The notes under the pieces were generated by a model that ran no database searches, was not told where the DNA came from, and saw nothing but the letters and a program-made list of their open reading frames with translations. Below, piece by piece: positions 1 through 6,814 of a stretch of 22,409 nucleotides of DNA. Position 1 is the first letter of the stretch. Every line of letters begins with the position of its first letter. Source of the DNA: JBBAEA01 sp041656175 (GTDB taxonomy: Bacteria; Myxococcota_A; Bradymonadia; UBA4248); NCBI GenBank assembly GCA_041656175.1, contig JBBAEA010000049.1, positions 1 to 22,409 on the forward strand. The letters are read 5' to 3'. The position numbers and the translations under genes are program-made.

Positions 1-60
1 ACGAAGACCTTTTTCTAGACGTAATCTATCTTCTATCGTAAAGTGACTGTAAGACTGCAT
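1..60 (-). CDS. N-terminus of a probable IS30-type transposase (partial, runs off window)
   Basis: Reading the reverse strand from the ATG at 58-60 gives 20 residues, MQSYSHFTIEDRLRLEKGLR, open to the window edge. The pattern 'Y-x-H-[LF]-T-x-E-x-R' at the very start is what IS30-family transposases show before their first helix-turn-helix. A strong ribosome binding site (AGGAGGG, complement of 64-70) lies 3 bases upstream of the ATG, which supports a real start. If correct, the end of the insertion sequence should lie somewhere between 70 and 150, next to the dispersed repeat at 150. I could not identify the terminal inverted repeat because the other end is outside the window. Another helix-turn-helix protein is possible. 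Confidence 0.42.
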   Translation of the reverse strand, partial: MQSYSHFTIEDRLRLEKGLR

Positions 61-149
61 GAACCCTCCTGAGTGTGAGTCTTTTGCAAAACAATCATAC
101 AACAGAAAGTTCGTGCAGTCCCCTGTTACACTCGTAATGAAGATCTACC
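61..149. other. Upstream/terminal region of the putative insertion sequence
   Basis: This short stretch lies between the reverse-strand start codon at 60 and the dispersed repeat at 150. It carries the ribosome binding site at 64-70. The rest has no convincing gene on either strand and is where the terminal inverted repeat and promoter of the putative IS30-type element would sit. No second copy is present in the window to define its boundary. Confidence 0.3.
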
Positions 150-194
150 GTGTCCCCCTACGTGTCAACCCCACGCTTTGCGCGGGTTTGCCAC
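150..194 (+). repeat. 45-bp dispersed repeat, copy 1
   Basis: This 45-bp block matches 5194-5238 on the same strand at 43 of 45 positions. Its right half can form a hairpin around AACCCC..GCGGGTT, and the variation (A/G at 173, T/G at 179) lies in that hairpin. The copies are 5 kb apart, each in a gene-free gap, so this is probably a genome-dispersed intergenic repeat. Copy 1 lies about 90 bp from the start of the putative transposase gene. Confidence 0.75.
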
Positions 195-298
195 ATCCCA
201 CAATTCCGACTACGATTTGCGCTGCACTCACGCAGGCTTGCGCCCCAAACCCCGCTTATGCAATCTGTCGATTTTATGGAGAAAGCCGAGATCTCGAG

Positions 299-450
299 GG
301 GGTAGCCCAAGATCACCGAGAAAATGGCCTTACAAACGCAAAAAATGCGATGAATGCGCGCTTTGAGCGCATACATCGCATTTTTTTTAGCGTTTGTTGG
401 CTATTTTCGAGGAAGCTTGGGCGAGGGGGAGACTTCCCCCACCCAAGAAA
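299..450. repeat. Large palindromic intergenic element, copy 1
   Basis: Nearly the whole block folds on itself. GCCCAAGAT (305-313) pairs with AGCTTGGGC (414-422), AAAATGGCC (321-329) with GGCTATTTT (399-407), CAAACGC (333-339) with GCGTTTG (390-396), and the core 340-352 with 374-386. A smaller hairpin of G5/C5 arms follows at about 424-442. The outer arms and trailing G/C hairpin closely resemble those at 14131-14275, while the centres differ, so the two are members of one element family. It sits 3' of the reverse-strand gene at 463 and supplies that gene's terminator. Confidence 0.7.
340..386 (-). terminator. Strong rho-independent terminator at the core of the palindrome
   Basis: The arms AAAAAATGCGATG (340-352) and CATCGCATTTTTT (374-386) are perfect complements. 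An inner stem (354-359 with 367-372) continues the helix, leaving a short loop. A-runs on one side and T-runs on the other make it usable in both directions. On the reverse strand it lies about 80 bases after the stop codon of the gene at 463-1176. Confidence 0.7.
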
Positions 451-462
451 GACGTCAAATCA

Positions 463-1176
463 TTATTCCACGTTAATGACGGTATCGTACCATTTTCCGG
501 CTTCGTCTGATCCTTTAATGAGCAATTTTCCTTGCTCTCCAGAGAGCTCAAGTTGGTTTCCAGCGCCTCCAGTGCGTGTGGCGACAAAGACTTCGACGCG
601 TGCTTTGCTCGATTTTCCGGCGCTTGCGGCAAGTACGAGACGGTATTGAATTTTGTTTTCGCCGCGTTTTAATTTGGGAGTGATGTCGTGGACGTCTTGT
701 GCTTTGTGTTGTCGTATGGTGTGGAAATGTGCGCCATTGACGTAGACTTCGATGTCGAAACCTAGGAGGCTTGGGCTATTATTGAAGGCTACGACGTAGT
801 ATGAGTGGATTGGTGTGGGATCTTGTGGGTTTTGGGGAGCGTAGTTTTGCGGGGCGCTGGGATAGGTCTGTGGGTAGCTGGGGTTTGCTATGGCGGCGGT
901 GGTGGTGACAGTTTGGGGCGCGTAAGTGGGTGATTGAGGGAGAGAGCTGGGATTTTGTGCTGGGGCTTGATTGCTCACGCTAACGTGGTATTGCGGGGCG
1001 CTGAGGTGGAGGTTTCCGAGGCTATCGAAGTATACATTGACGTTCTCGAAGCGTTGATTCTGTAAACCCGTGACGTCTACGTTGTTTAGGAAAACTTTAT
1101 TCTGCGCGTAAGTAATAGTAGCGAATAAAAGCAGGGATAAAACAGTGGTTATCGAATAAATGGCAAATCTTTTCAT
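463..1176 (-). CDS. Secreted protein of unknown function with Pro/Gln/Ala-rich linker
   Basis: This is a 237-residue protein that I do not recognise. Residues 1-25 form a clean Sec signal peptide (MKRF, hydrophobic core, then ITYAQ), with likely signal peptidase I cleavage after TYA. There is no lipobox. Residues about 26-70 form a small folded segment (KVFLNNVDVTGLQNQRFENV). Residues about 70-125 are a low-complexity Pro/Gln/Ala/Tyr linker. Residues about 128-237 look like one beta-rich domain with regular hydrophobic alternation and a Gly-rich turn (TRTGGAGNQ). The ATG at 1174-1176 is preceded by GGAG about 10 bases upstream. The gene diverges from the tail tube gene and ends at the large palindromic terminator. 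An envelope or periplasmic role is likely. A link to the tail tube gene rests only on adjacency. Confidence 0.8.
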   Translation of the reverse strand: MKRFAIYSITTVLSLLLFATITYAQNKVFLNNVDVTGLQNQRFENVNVYFDSLGNLHLSAPQYHVSVSNQAPAQNPSSLPQSPTYAPQTVTTTAAIANPSYPQTYPSAPQNYAPQNPQDPTPIHSYYVVAFNNSPSLLGFDIEVYVNGAHFHTIRQHKAQDVHDITPKLKRGENKIQYRLVLAASAGKSSKARVEVFVATRTGGAGNQLELSGEQGKLLIKGSDEAGKWYDTVINVE

Positions 1177-1197
1177 TTTTCTTCGTCTCCTTTTTTG

Positions 1198-1228
1198 TTG
1201 ATGGAATTTTGTAAATCTATGCTATAAT
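1198..1228 (+). promoter_or_regulatory. Candidate forward promoter toward the tail tube gene
   Basis: A perfect TATAAT at 1223-1228 follows TTGATG at 1198-1203 with a 19-base spacer. The start codon at 1438 is about 200 bases away, leaving a long leader. The leader contains a hairpin, GTCGCC (1249-1254) with GGCGAC (1261-1266). A nearer AT-rich promoter between 1300 and 1400 is equally possible. Confidence 0.3.
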
Positions 1229-1246
1229 GGCCAACAGTGGGGTCAA
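1219..1246 (-). promoter_or_regulatory. Candidate sigma70-type promoter for the secreted-protein gene
   Basis: On the reverse strand, TTGACC (complement of 1241-1246) and TAGCAT (complement of 1219-1224) are separated by 16 bases and lie about 45 bases before the ATG at 1176. The -35 is good and the -10 moderate. It overlaps a forward TATAAT at 1223-1228, so the two divergent genes may share this control region. Confidence 0.45.
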
Positions 1247-1437
1247 TTGTCGCCACTTAAGGCGACTGCGCCCACTTTCCCTGGGCTTAGCTACGAAGCT
1301 ATTATAGTTTATATTCGCATATACTCAATTATTTTAGGGCTAATATTTTTATGATGCCGCGGCATAGATTTTGCTAATAGTTTATACAGGGTTATGGGTG
1401 TTATTCTTAACTCGCGATATATTTGGAGGATATTACG

Positions 1438-1926
1438 ATGGCAGTGGGAAATAGTTTTAAGGGTATAGAGAAGGGAGCTGCGCGTCGCGTGGGCGATCCC
1501 GTAGCAAACTTCATGTTTACCGCCAGCATTGATGGTTTGGGCGATGTTCACTGCAATGGTGTTGATGGCCTGAGCTATGAAGTGGACATGATTGAATATC
1601 GCAGTAGCGATAAACCCATGGTACCAAGATTCCGCCAAGGATTAAATAAGCTAGGACGCGTCACCTTAAAGCGGGGTTACCTCAACCAAGCCGATGGGCG
1701 CAAGTTGTTAGCGTGGCTGCAAGAAGTTGAGAGCAAGACCATGCAACGGCGTAATATCAACATTTCGCTAAGTGATCAGCAGGTAAACGATAACGAGCGT
1801 ATGAGTTGGACGCTTGTCGATTGCATGCCCACAAAGTGGAACATCAGTTCTCTTGATGGCAAGGGCAACGAAATCGTGGTTGAGAGCATCGAGTTTGTTT
1901 GCGAAACGATGCTTAAAGACAAATAA
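1438..1926 (+). CDS. gp19-type tail tube protein of a contractile injection system
   Basis: This 162-residue protein belongs to the phage T4 gp19/Hcp-like tail tube family, whose members stack as hexameric rings to form the inner tube of contractile tails. Family features are in order: FMFTASIDGLGDVHCNGVDGL (about residues 22-42), a Y-E-V-x-x-I-E-Y-R strand, V-P-R-F-R-Q-G-L, the V-T-L-K-R-G-Y strand, an L-x-x-W-L helix, W-T-L-V-D-C-M-P-T-K-W, and a final E-S-I-E-F-V-C-E-T strand. The ATG at 1438 was chosen over an in-frame TTG at 1423 because GGAGGA (1425-1430) sits 7 bases before the ATG and overlaps the TTG. About 20 extra N-terminal residues precede the core. No sheath, spike or baseplate gene adjoins it, and a terminator follows directly, so it is transcribed alone. 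The family call is firm. Whether it serves an extracellular, membrane-anchored or relic device cannot be told here. Confidence 0.85.
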   Translation: MAVGNSFKGIEKGAARRVGDPVANFMFTASIDGLGDVHCNGVDGLSYEVDMIEYRSSDKPMVPRFRQGLNKLGRVTLKRGYLNQADGRKLLAWLQEVESKTMQRRNINISLSDQQVNDNERMSWTLVDCMPTKWNISSLDGKGNEIVVESIEFVCETMLKDK

Positions 1927-1939
1927 AACCTTAGTTCTT

Positions 1940-1971
1940 AAAAAAGCCCTTCCTTGAGAAGGGCTTTTTTC
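1940..1971. terminator. Bidirectional rho-independent terminator
   Basis: AAAAAAGCCCTT (1940-1951) and AAGGGCTTTTTT (1959-1970) are perfect complements around a 7-base loop. With A and T runs on opposite flanks it can end transcription of the tail tube gene (14 bases after its stop) and of the convergent rqcH gene ending at 2029. Confidence 0.9.
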
Positions 1972-2028
1972 TTTCTGAACCTTATGCGATCCTGAATTAT
2001 ATGCCTTCAATTAGAGCGATAAGCGCTT

Positions 2029-3495
2029 TTAATTCGGCGTTACCGCTTGCATTAAACGTTTTATTCGCTCTCCTTCTACTTTTATGAAGAACACTTTGGC
2101 TCCCGATATACTCACCTTACCTGGCATTGCGCCCTTAATGCGCTTTACGAAGCGTAGCGGACATACGTGCACCTCTCCCTGTTTAGCTCTTGATTGCTTG
2201 GAGTAGTGCAGAGCTAGCGTTGCAGCATCAAGTAAGGTCTCGGAGTCGGGGTCTTGGGCTTTAACAACGACATGCGAGCCAGCTCCTCCCGCAACGTGTA
2301 ACCAAGTGTCGCGCCCTTTTGCGTAGTGAAAACTAAGGCTATCGTTGTGTTTTGCGGATTTACCCACCCAAATCGCCACCCCAGTTTTTGAGAAAAACTC
2401 GCGGTAGGGCAATGGCTTCGTTTCATTCTTTGTTTTTGATTTTAGCTGTTTTTGTTTTTTCGCAAAAATCCGAGGAAAAGCCTTGAGTATGGAATTTTCG
2501 ACGTTTTCGATGCGTTTTTCGCTATCATCTGCATACTCGAGCTGAGCTAGCTCTTTTAAATACGCGCTTATTTCTTCTTCCTCGAGTTCAGCCGTCAAGA
2601 TGCGCTCTTCGATCATGGGGACTGCGCGCTGGCTTTTTCTTAGCTGTTTGTATCGTGCATCGATGTTTTCACGGGGGCTTAAATCTTCTTCTAGCGTAAT
2701 TTCGCACGTGCTAGACTTGTCGAAACGCTCCAACCGCACTGTTTTCATGCCCTTTTTGAGGCTTGCGAAGTTCGCGGCGAGCAGATCGACTTGCTCGCGT
2801 GTCGAGAGTATATCTTGTGCTCTCTTGAGATCGCGTGTGAGTTCAGCGCGGAGGCGCTCGCTGCGTTTTTGCAAACGCTGTAGCCCTTGTAGGAGCTCTT
2901 TTAACCTGACGTGGCTGCGCTGTATTTTGTCCTGCTCTTTGAACTCTTCGCTAAGCGCGTGCAGGTAGTCAAGATCGCTAAGCTCAGGCAGAGCTTTCTG
3001 CGTTTTATCCAGAGCACGCTTTGGGGGCGCAGGCAGCTGGTAGCTCTCATTTGCTGGTCGTCGCGGGTTAAAACTTGCCGTTGCAAGTACCCATTTTTTC
3101 TCGTCACAAAAATATATATTTGCCCAGCGTCCAGTAAGCTCTAGCATCAAGTAGTAAGATGTTTTTTCGCGATTACCAAATTGCATAGTAATCACGCGGT
3201 CGTCTTCATCGAGTCGCAGCTCCCTTAACCTTAGCCCCAGCAGATGTTTTCGCAAAAGCATGGTAAAGGGCTTTGGCTCAGCTTGCGCGAAACGCTCATC
3301 GAGCGTGTGGAAGCGGCAGCATTTCGTGTCGATGATTAAGTATATGCGTCGTGTTCCCCAAAAGACTGCCTTCTCACTGTGGCATCGAAAACGCAGGAGC
3401 CAGCGCTCGTCCCCATCGCTGATGGCGTCGAGAGAAGCGGCGTAGAGCTGTTCATTGAGTATGCCAACAACTCGCTCTAGTTGCGCATAATTCAT
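2029..3495 (-). CDS. rqcH: NFACT-family ribosome quality control protein RqcH
   Basis: This 488-residue protein has the order expected for bacterial RqcH/FbpA (Rqc2/NEMF homologue), which binds stalled 50S subunits carrying peptidyl-tRNA and directs C-terminal alanine tailing. NFACT-N covers about residues 1-160. It includes the Asp-Arg pair at 99-100 (EDDRVITMQF), in the place of the DR motif required for tailing in Bacillus RqcH. A helical coiled-coil region covers about 172-330. The NFACT-R domain covers about 360-480 (W-V-G-K-S-A-K-H-N-D, D-T-W-L-H-V, G-S-H-V-V-V, A-L-H-Y-S-K, V-K-R-I-K-G-A-M-P-G-K-V). It is shorter than the usual 550-580 residues, mostly in the middle region. Its ATG overlaps the stop of the upstream winged-helix/Mrr-like gene by 4 bases (ATGA, 3492-3495), so translation is probably coupled. 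Confidence 0.9.
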   Translation of the reverse strand: MNYAQLERVVGILNEQLYAASLDAISDGDERWLLRFRCHSEKAVFWGTRRIYLIIDTKCCRFHTLDERFAQAEPKPFTMLLRKHLLGLRLRELRLDEDDRVITMQFGNREKTSYYLMLELTGRWANIYFCDEKKWVLATASFNPRRPANESYQLPAPPKRALDKTQKALPELSDLDYLHALSEEFKEQDKIQRSHVRLKELLQGLQRLQKRSERLRAELTRDLKRAQDILSTREQVDLLAANFASLKKGMKTVRLERFDKSSTCEITLEEDLSPRENIDARYKQLRKSQRAVPMIEERILTAELEEEEISAYLKELAQLEYADDSEKRIENVENSILKAFPRIFAKKQKQLKSKTKNETKPLPYREFFSKTGVAIWVGKSAKHNDSLSFHYAKGRDTWLHVAGGAGSHVVVKAQDPDSETLLDAATLALHYSKQSRAKQGEVHVCPLRFVKRIKGAMPGKVSISGAKVFFIKVEGERIKRLMQAVTPN

Positions 3496-4769
3496 ACTTC
3501 CGTCTCATCCTGTAGCGCGTCGAAGAACCTATGGTTTATAAAAAATAGTGGCAGCCTAGCGTTGTGTATGCCTATCCTAGCCTCTAGCATGATGCTTGCG
3601 CACTGTCGCGCGGAATATGCGATAATCTGCATCTCTTGGGCATCGCACTCCACAACGGCGTCACGGGTAAATTCGGCGTTTGTGATAATGACACCTCGCT
3701 GCAAATGGTGTTCCTGCACCATCTTTCTAAATTTTAGCACCTCGTCGACATCGATACTTAGTCCGTGGTGCAGCAGAACGAGCACAGACATATAATTGAT
3801 GCCGCGCGCCTCCTCTGCACGCAGGAGTATCGCGTTCGACTGAAGCTGCACCTGGGAGATTATGGTATAGTTGAGCTGTCGAAGTAGCAGCGTCCCGAGT
3901 TGTAGCCACGCTTGCGTGTCGAGGGCTCGCAGCTTACTGAGCATGCTTTGTAGGGCGAGTGTTCGTAGTTGTCGCGCGAGGTCGTAGATTCTGGATTCGG
4001 CGCGTAGAACTGCTCGCGTATAATCGCGTTCTGTCAGTCTCCAGCTATTGGGTGCTATATGACGAAACAATGGCCTTTTACCGCGCTCGCTTCGCATACA
4101 GTTATCGGCTCGCAGCGCTAGTACTAGCTTCTTCGCCGTCATATTGGGAGAGAAGCGTTGATTGAGGCTTTGTGCGATTTGCTCGCTCGTCATGTCTTCC
4201 CCCGTACTTCGCAGCATCTTTACGCTAGCGGCAGCGACATTGTAGTGTTCGCGCGCCGCGTCCCGGCTACGCGTTTTGGGGCTAAGTTCTTCTTTTTGCA
4301 GCGCATCGGCCTGCTCAACACTCGCCTCCGCACCGTGTGGGTCGCTAAGCTCCTCGCTACTTTGTACTTCAGACTGCCTTTCTACACTTAAACTAGCCTG
4401 CACCGCCTCTCCAGCAACACGCAGCAAAAGCGCCACATCCTCTTTATTGAGTTCCTCTGTCTCGACTCCTTCTTGGCTCATCACCAAAGGCAGTGCCAAC
4501 GCTTGTTCTTGCGACGACTCCTCACGAATTTCTAGGATTTCCTTTGACCAGGCGCGCAGCGCAAATATCCCCTGCGCCACCGTAAGCAAAGGCGAGTCAT
4601 TCTGTTTTCGCCTAACTTCCTGAAGCAGTCTAATGCCCATCGTCATGATAGGCGCATTTCCCACATGTCCCAGCAGACCCCGACTGATAGCCAACTCCGC
4701 TATTTTTCTAAAATGCAGTGGTCTCTTAACACTACGCAACACCTCTAAGGCTGCTTCAAAAAAAGTCAT
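3492..4769 (-). CDS. HARE-type winged-helix protein with degenerate Mrr-like nuclease domain
   Basis: This is a 425-residue protein. Residues 1-74 (FFEAALEVLRS, PLHFRKIAELAISRGLL, QGIFALRAW) match the HARE-HTH winged helix known from RNA polymerase delta, ASXL and restriction enzymes. A second similar winged helix spans about 172-246 (DMTSEQIAQSL to NSWRLTE). Between them is an acidic, Glu/Ser-rich linker (80-168). Residues about 285-400 resemble an Mrr-type PD-(D/E)xK domain: AWLQLGTLLLRQLNY, then V-L-x-F-R-K-M, RGVIITNAEFTRDAV and a final I-I-A-Y-S-A-R-Q. The expected catalytic G-x-D appears as RGINY (322-326) and the Q-x-K strand as VLVLLHH (329-335), so DNA cleavage is unlikely. It more likely senses or binds DNA. 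It is the first gene of a coupled pair with rqcH. The winged helices are the firm part; the Mrr assignment is moderate. Confidence 0.75.
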   Translation of the reverse strand: MTFFEAALEVLRSVKRPLHFRKIAELAISRGLLGHVGNAPIMTMGIRLLQEVRRKQNDSPLLTVAQGIFALRAWSKEILEIREESSQEQALALPLVMSQEGVETEELNKEDVALLLRVAGEAVQASLSVERQSEVQSSEELSDPHGAEASVEQADALQKEELSPKTRSRDAAREHYNVAAASVKMLRSTGEDMTSEQIAQSLNQRFSPNMTAKKLVLALRADNCMRSERGKRPLFRHIAPNSWRLTERDYTRAVLRAESRIYDLARQLRTLALQSMLSKLRALDTQAWLQLGTLLLRQLNYTIISQVQLQSNAILLRAEEARGINYMSVLVLLHHGLSIDVDEVLKFRKMVQEHHLQRGVIITNAEFTRDAVVECDAQEMQIIAYSARQCASIMLEARIGIHNARLPLFFINHRFFDALQDETEV

Positions 4770-5182
4770 CTCTCTTCCCCCGCAGAGTTTTCAAAACCCT
4801 AGAAAGAGCGTGATTTACCTATTTCATCGCCTCAATATGATTTTATCGGCAGCACAGCCCCACCCCTTAGCAAAACTCCATCACAAAGTATGCTAGGCAC
4901 TGCACTAAAACACTATCCAGCCCTCGTCTTCTCCAAAACTAACACGCTTAAGCGAACGATAAGTAAACACACAAACCCTGCACAGACCTTCGCCCATAGC
5001 TCATGAGTTTGTCTCCCACCAGTTTGATTCTCTGCTCTCATACGTCTTTGACGTCATAATATATGCTCCTAGCAACCTTTGTACTAGGAAAAACTTCCAG
5101 CTAATCCATAACACATTCCCGCGCAAAGCTGCAAGTACAGTTTTCGCTACTTAGTCTGTGATGCATTCGATTTTTTATCTTT
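4770..5182. other. Gene-free region upstream of the winged-helix/rqcH pair
   Basis: I see no convincing gene on either strand. The region is AT-rich near its right end and contains only weak inverted repeats, for example CCTAG around 5068 with CTAGG around 5086. The promoter for the reverse-strand pair should lie near 4780-4870, but no clear -35/-10 pair stood out. Confidence 0.4.
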
Positions 5183-5270
5183 TGTGGGGGGAAGTGTCCC
5201 CCTACGTGTCAACCCCGCGCTGTGCGCGGGTTTGCCACTACCCCCACAACGGGGGCTCAAGCCCCCGTAA
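5183..5270. repeat. Cluster of three G/C hairpins including dispersed repeat copy 2
   Basis: Three hairpins sit in a row: GGGGGA (5187-5192) with TCCCCC (5197-5202); the AACCCCGCG/CGCGGGTT hairpin (5211-5232); and ACGGGGGCT (5249-5257) with AGCCCCCGT (5260-5268). Positions 5194-5238 are the second copy of the 45-bp repeat found at 150-194 (43/45 identical). On the reverse strand the cluster lies about 75 bases after the stop of the membrane-protein gene, so it may also act as a transcription end or RNA stabiliser for the recN operon. Confidence 0.7.
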
Positions 5271-5344
5271 CGCCCCCACCGCAATTGTTCAGCTCAACCT
5301 TTTAGGGCTATGCGCTGAATTTGGCGGTAGTTTTTCGCAATACA

Positions 5345-6814
5345 CTAGATGATCTGGAACAAGTAAAAGAAACCCGCGATCATCGCTATGAGTGAAAAAA
5401 TGATCACAATGAGGCTAAAATCGATTTGTGGCTTTTGAGTGGGTTCATCGTCGTCTTCTTGGTAAATAAGTCGTTTTTCTGCTCTCGATCTCAGAAATAT
5501 CACGAGTAAAACGAGCGCCCCGACCATAACGGTGATGAGGAACAAAATATTGGCACTGATTTTATGCTGTGCTTTTTCGCTTTCAATTTTCGCTTTATCA
5601 GAGCTGTCGGTATGAAGCAGCAAGCGCACTTGCGCGGAGTTACTCGGTAGCGTTGCTAAAATATAGTTCAGCAATAAAGTCAGCTCATCCTCACTCGCGT
5701 TAGCCAAAAGTTCGGGCGCGCCTTCAAGAAGCTGTACTACAGGGTGGGTTGGGGCATGTAATTTGAATTCTATAAGAGCAAAGTCCACGGCATCTCTTAG
5801 CGCTAATTTGTAGGGGCTATAAATGATATTTTTCTTATTGGCAGCATCAGCGCAGTCCCAATCGTAAGTGCACGCGTTAATGCTAAGAATTTGTGGCTTG
5901 TCGAATTCTAATTTTGGGGCCGCTAAGCGCTGCATCTTCTTTGACTCGCTAAACACTTGCCGCTCAATCCACGCGTTCTGGTAAAAGATGTCGCTAAAAA
6001 TTGTGCTAGTTCCCCCCATCGTCTCAAGCTCTATGGCTAAGTCTTTGCCCATCTCTAAAATAGGGGCGTTCAAAAATTTGAGTTTTAAATTCGCGCCGAG
6101 TAAGCTCAAAACAATGTAGCGCTTATAGTCTTGGTCATCGCTTGTTTTTAGCGATAATTCGATATCAGCTTCCGACATGACGGCGGGCGCAAAGCCAGCG
6201 AGCCCAAAGCGATTGCAGCGAATACTTTGGGGTATAGCGCCGCCGCCGTATTTGAGCGAAAGCTGCACGCTTTCTCTGTAGGGCTTATGATTCTCATCGA
6301 AGAGAGCTACGATGATGTCACTGGGCTTAGAGCGAAAAAAAGGATTGAGCTGGCGCGAGTCAAAAAAGATGCCTTTTTTAGTTTTAAGCTCCAGCACCTT
6401 TAGCTCGCCGCCTTGAGGTAGGTATAGGTCCGCAACTTTTAGACTCTCGCCCTCTGCTGAGTGCAGAGTGAACTGCATAAAATACTCCGAACACGTCGCA
6501 TTGGGCACTGCAATACGAAGAACTCCTTGCCCTTGCGCAGATAATTCGGTGCTTCCCCTTAACTCATTGGAATTATCGTTCTTGCAATTCAGTATGTAGC
6601 TCACGCTGTGGGCAGAAAAATCGTAGTCTTTCTCGTCATGGCTTGCCCAAACGCGCATAATGTTGGTGAGCCCAGGAGCTAACTGCCCAGTGCCAGCCAC
6701 CTGTAATCGTAATTTTACATACCTGTTGGCTTGGTAAATATAACTCGCCCCCAAGAAGAAGAACCACAAGCCGTAAAGTACGATCAATAGCTTGAACAGT
6801 CTTTTAGCTTTCAT
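5345..6814 (-). CDS. Three-helix membrane protein with large periplasmic domain, function unknown
   Basis: This 489-residue protein is not recognised. Residues about 7-28 (LFKLLIVLYGLWFFFLGASYIY) form an N-terminal membrane helix. Residues about 30-415 are beta-rich with a few cysteines (for example C in YILNCKNDN, NATCSEYF and NACTYDWDCAD) and should face the periplasm. Two more membrane helices follow (about 421-443, ISANILFLITVMVGALVLLVIFLR; about 466-487, IDFSLIVIIFSLIAMIAGFFYLF). They are joined by a short charged loop with an EDDDE stretch, predicted cytoplasmic. The start codon overlaps the stop of the upstream M23 peptidase gene by 4 bases (6811-6814), implying coupled translation. 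The periplasmic part has the look of stacked Ig-like domains, but no motif proves it. Given its neighbour, it could anchor, position or regulate the cell-wall hydrolase. Confidence 0.85.
   Translation of the reverse strand: MKAKRLFKLLIVLYGLWFFFLGASYIYQANRYVKLRLQVAGTGQLAPGLTNIMRVWASHDEKDYDFSAHSVSYILNCKNDNSNELRGSTELSAQGQGVLRIAVPNATCSEYFMQFTLHSAEGESLKVADLYLPQGGELKVLELKTKKGIFFDSRQLNPFFRSKPSDIIVALFDENHKPYRESVQLSLKYGGGAIPQSIRCNRFGLAGFAPAVMSEADIELSLKTSDDQDYKRYIVLSLLGANLKLKFLNAPILEMGKDLAIELETMGGTSTIFSDIFYQNAWIERQVFSESKKMQRLAAPKLEFDKPQILSINACTYDWDCADAANKKNIIYSPYKLALRDAVDFALIEFKLHAPTHPVVQLLEGAPELLANASEDELTLLLNYILATLPSNSAQVRLLLHTDSSDKAKIESEKAQHKISANILFLITVMVGALVLLVIFLRSRAEKRLIYQEDDDEPTQKPQIDFSLIVIIFSLIAMIAGFFYLFQII

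Noticed and set aside
150..450. tRNA or other classical RNA gene
   Set aside because: The stems do not form a cloverleaf and there is no T-arm or anticodon pattern; the long palindrome fits an intergenic repeat and terminator better.
59..649. 196-codon forward frame
   Set aside because: It runs across the palindromic element and antisense to the secreted-protein gene. Its peptide is Cys/Pro/Ser-rich without a recognisable domain, and it lacks a ribosome binding site.
1309..1638. Reverse-strand frame over the tail tube gene start
   Set aside because: It is antisense to a firmly identified gene and its peptide resembles no family.
1438..1926. Type VI secretion Hcp
   Set aside because: Motifs (VTLKRG, the final E-S-I-E-F-V-C-E strand) fit the gp19 tube family rather than the Hcp1 effector family, and no type VI genes are near.
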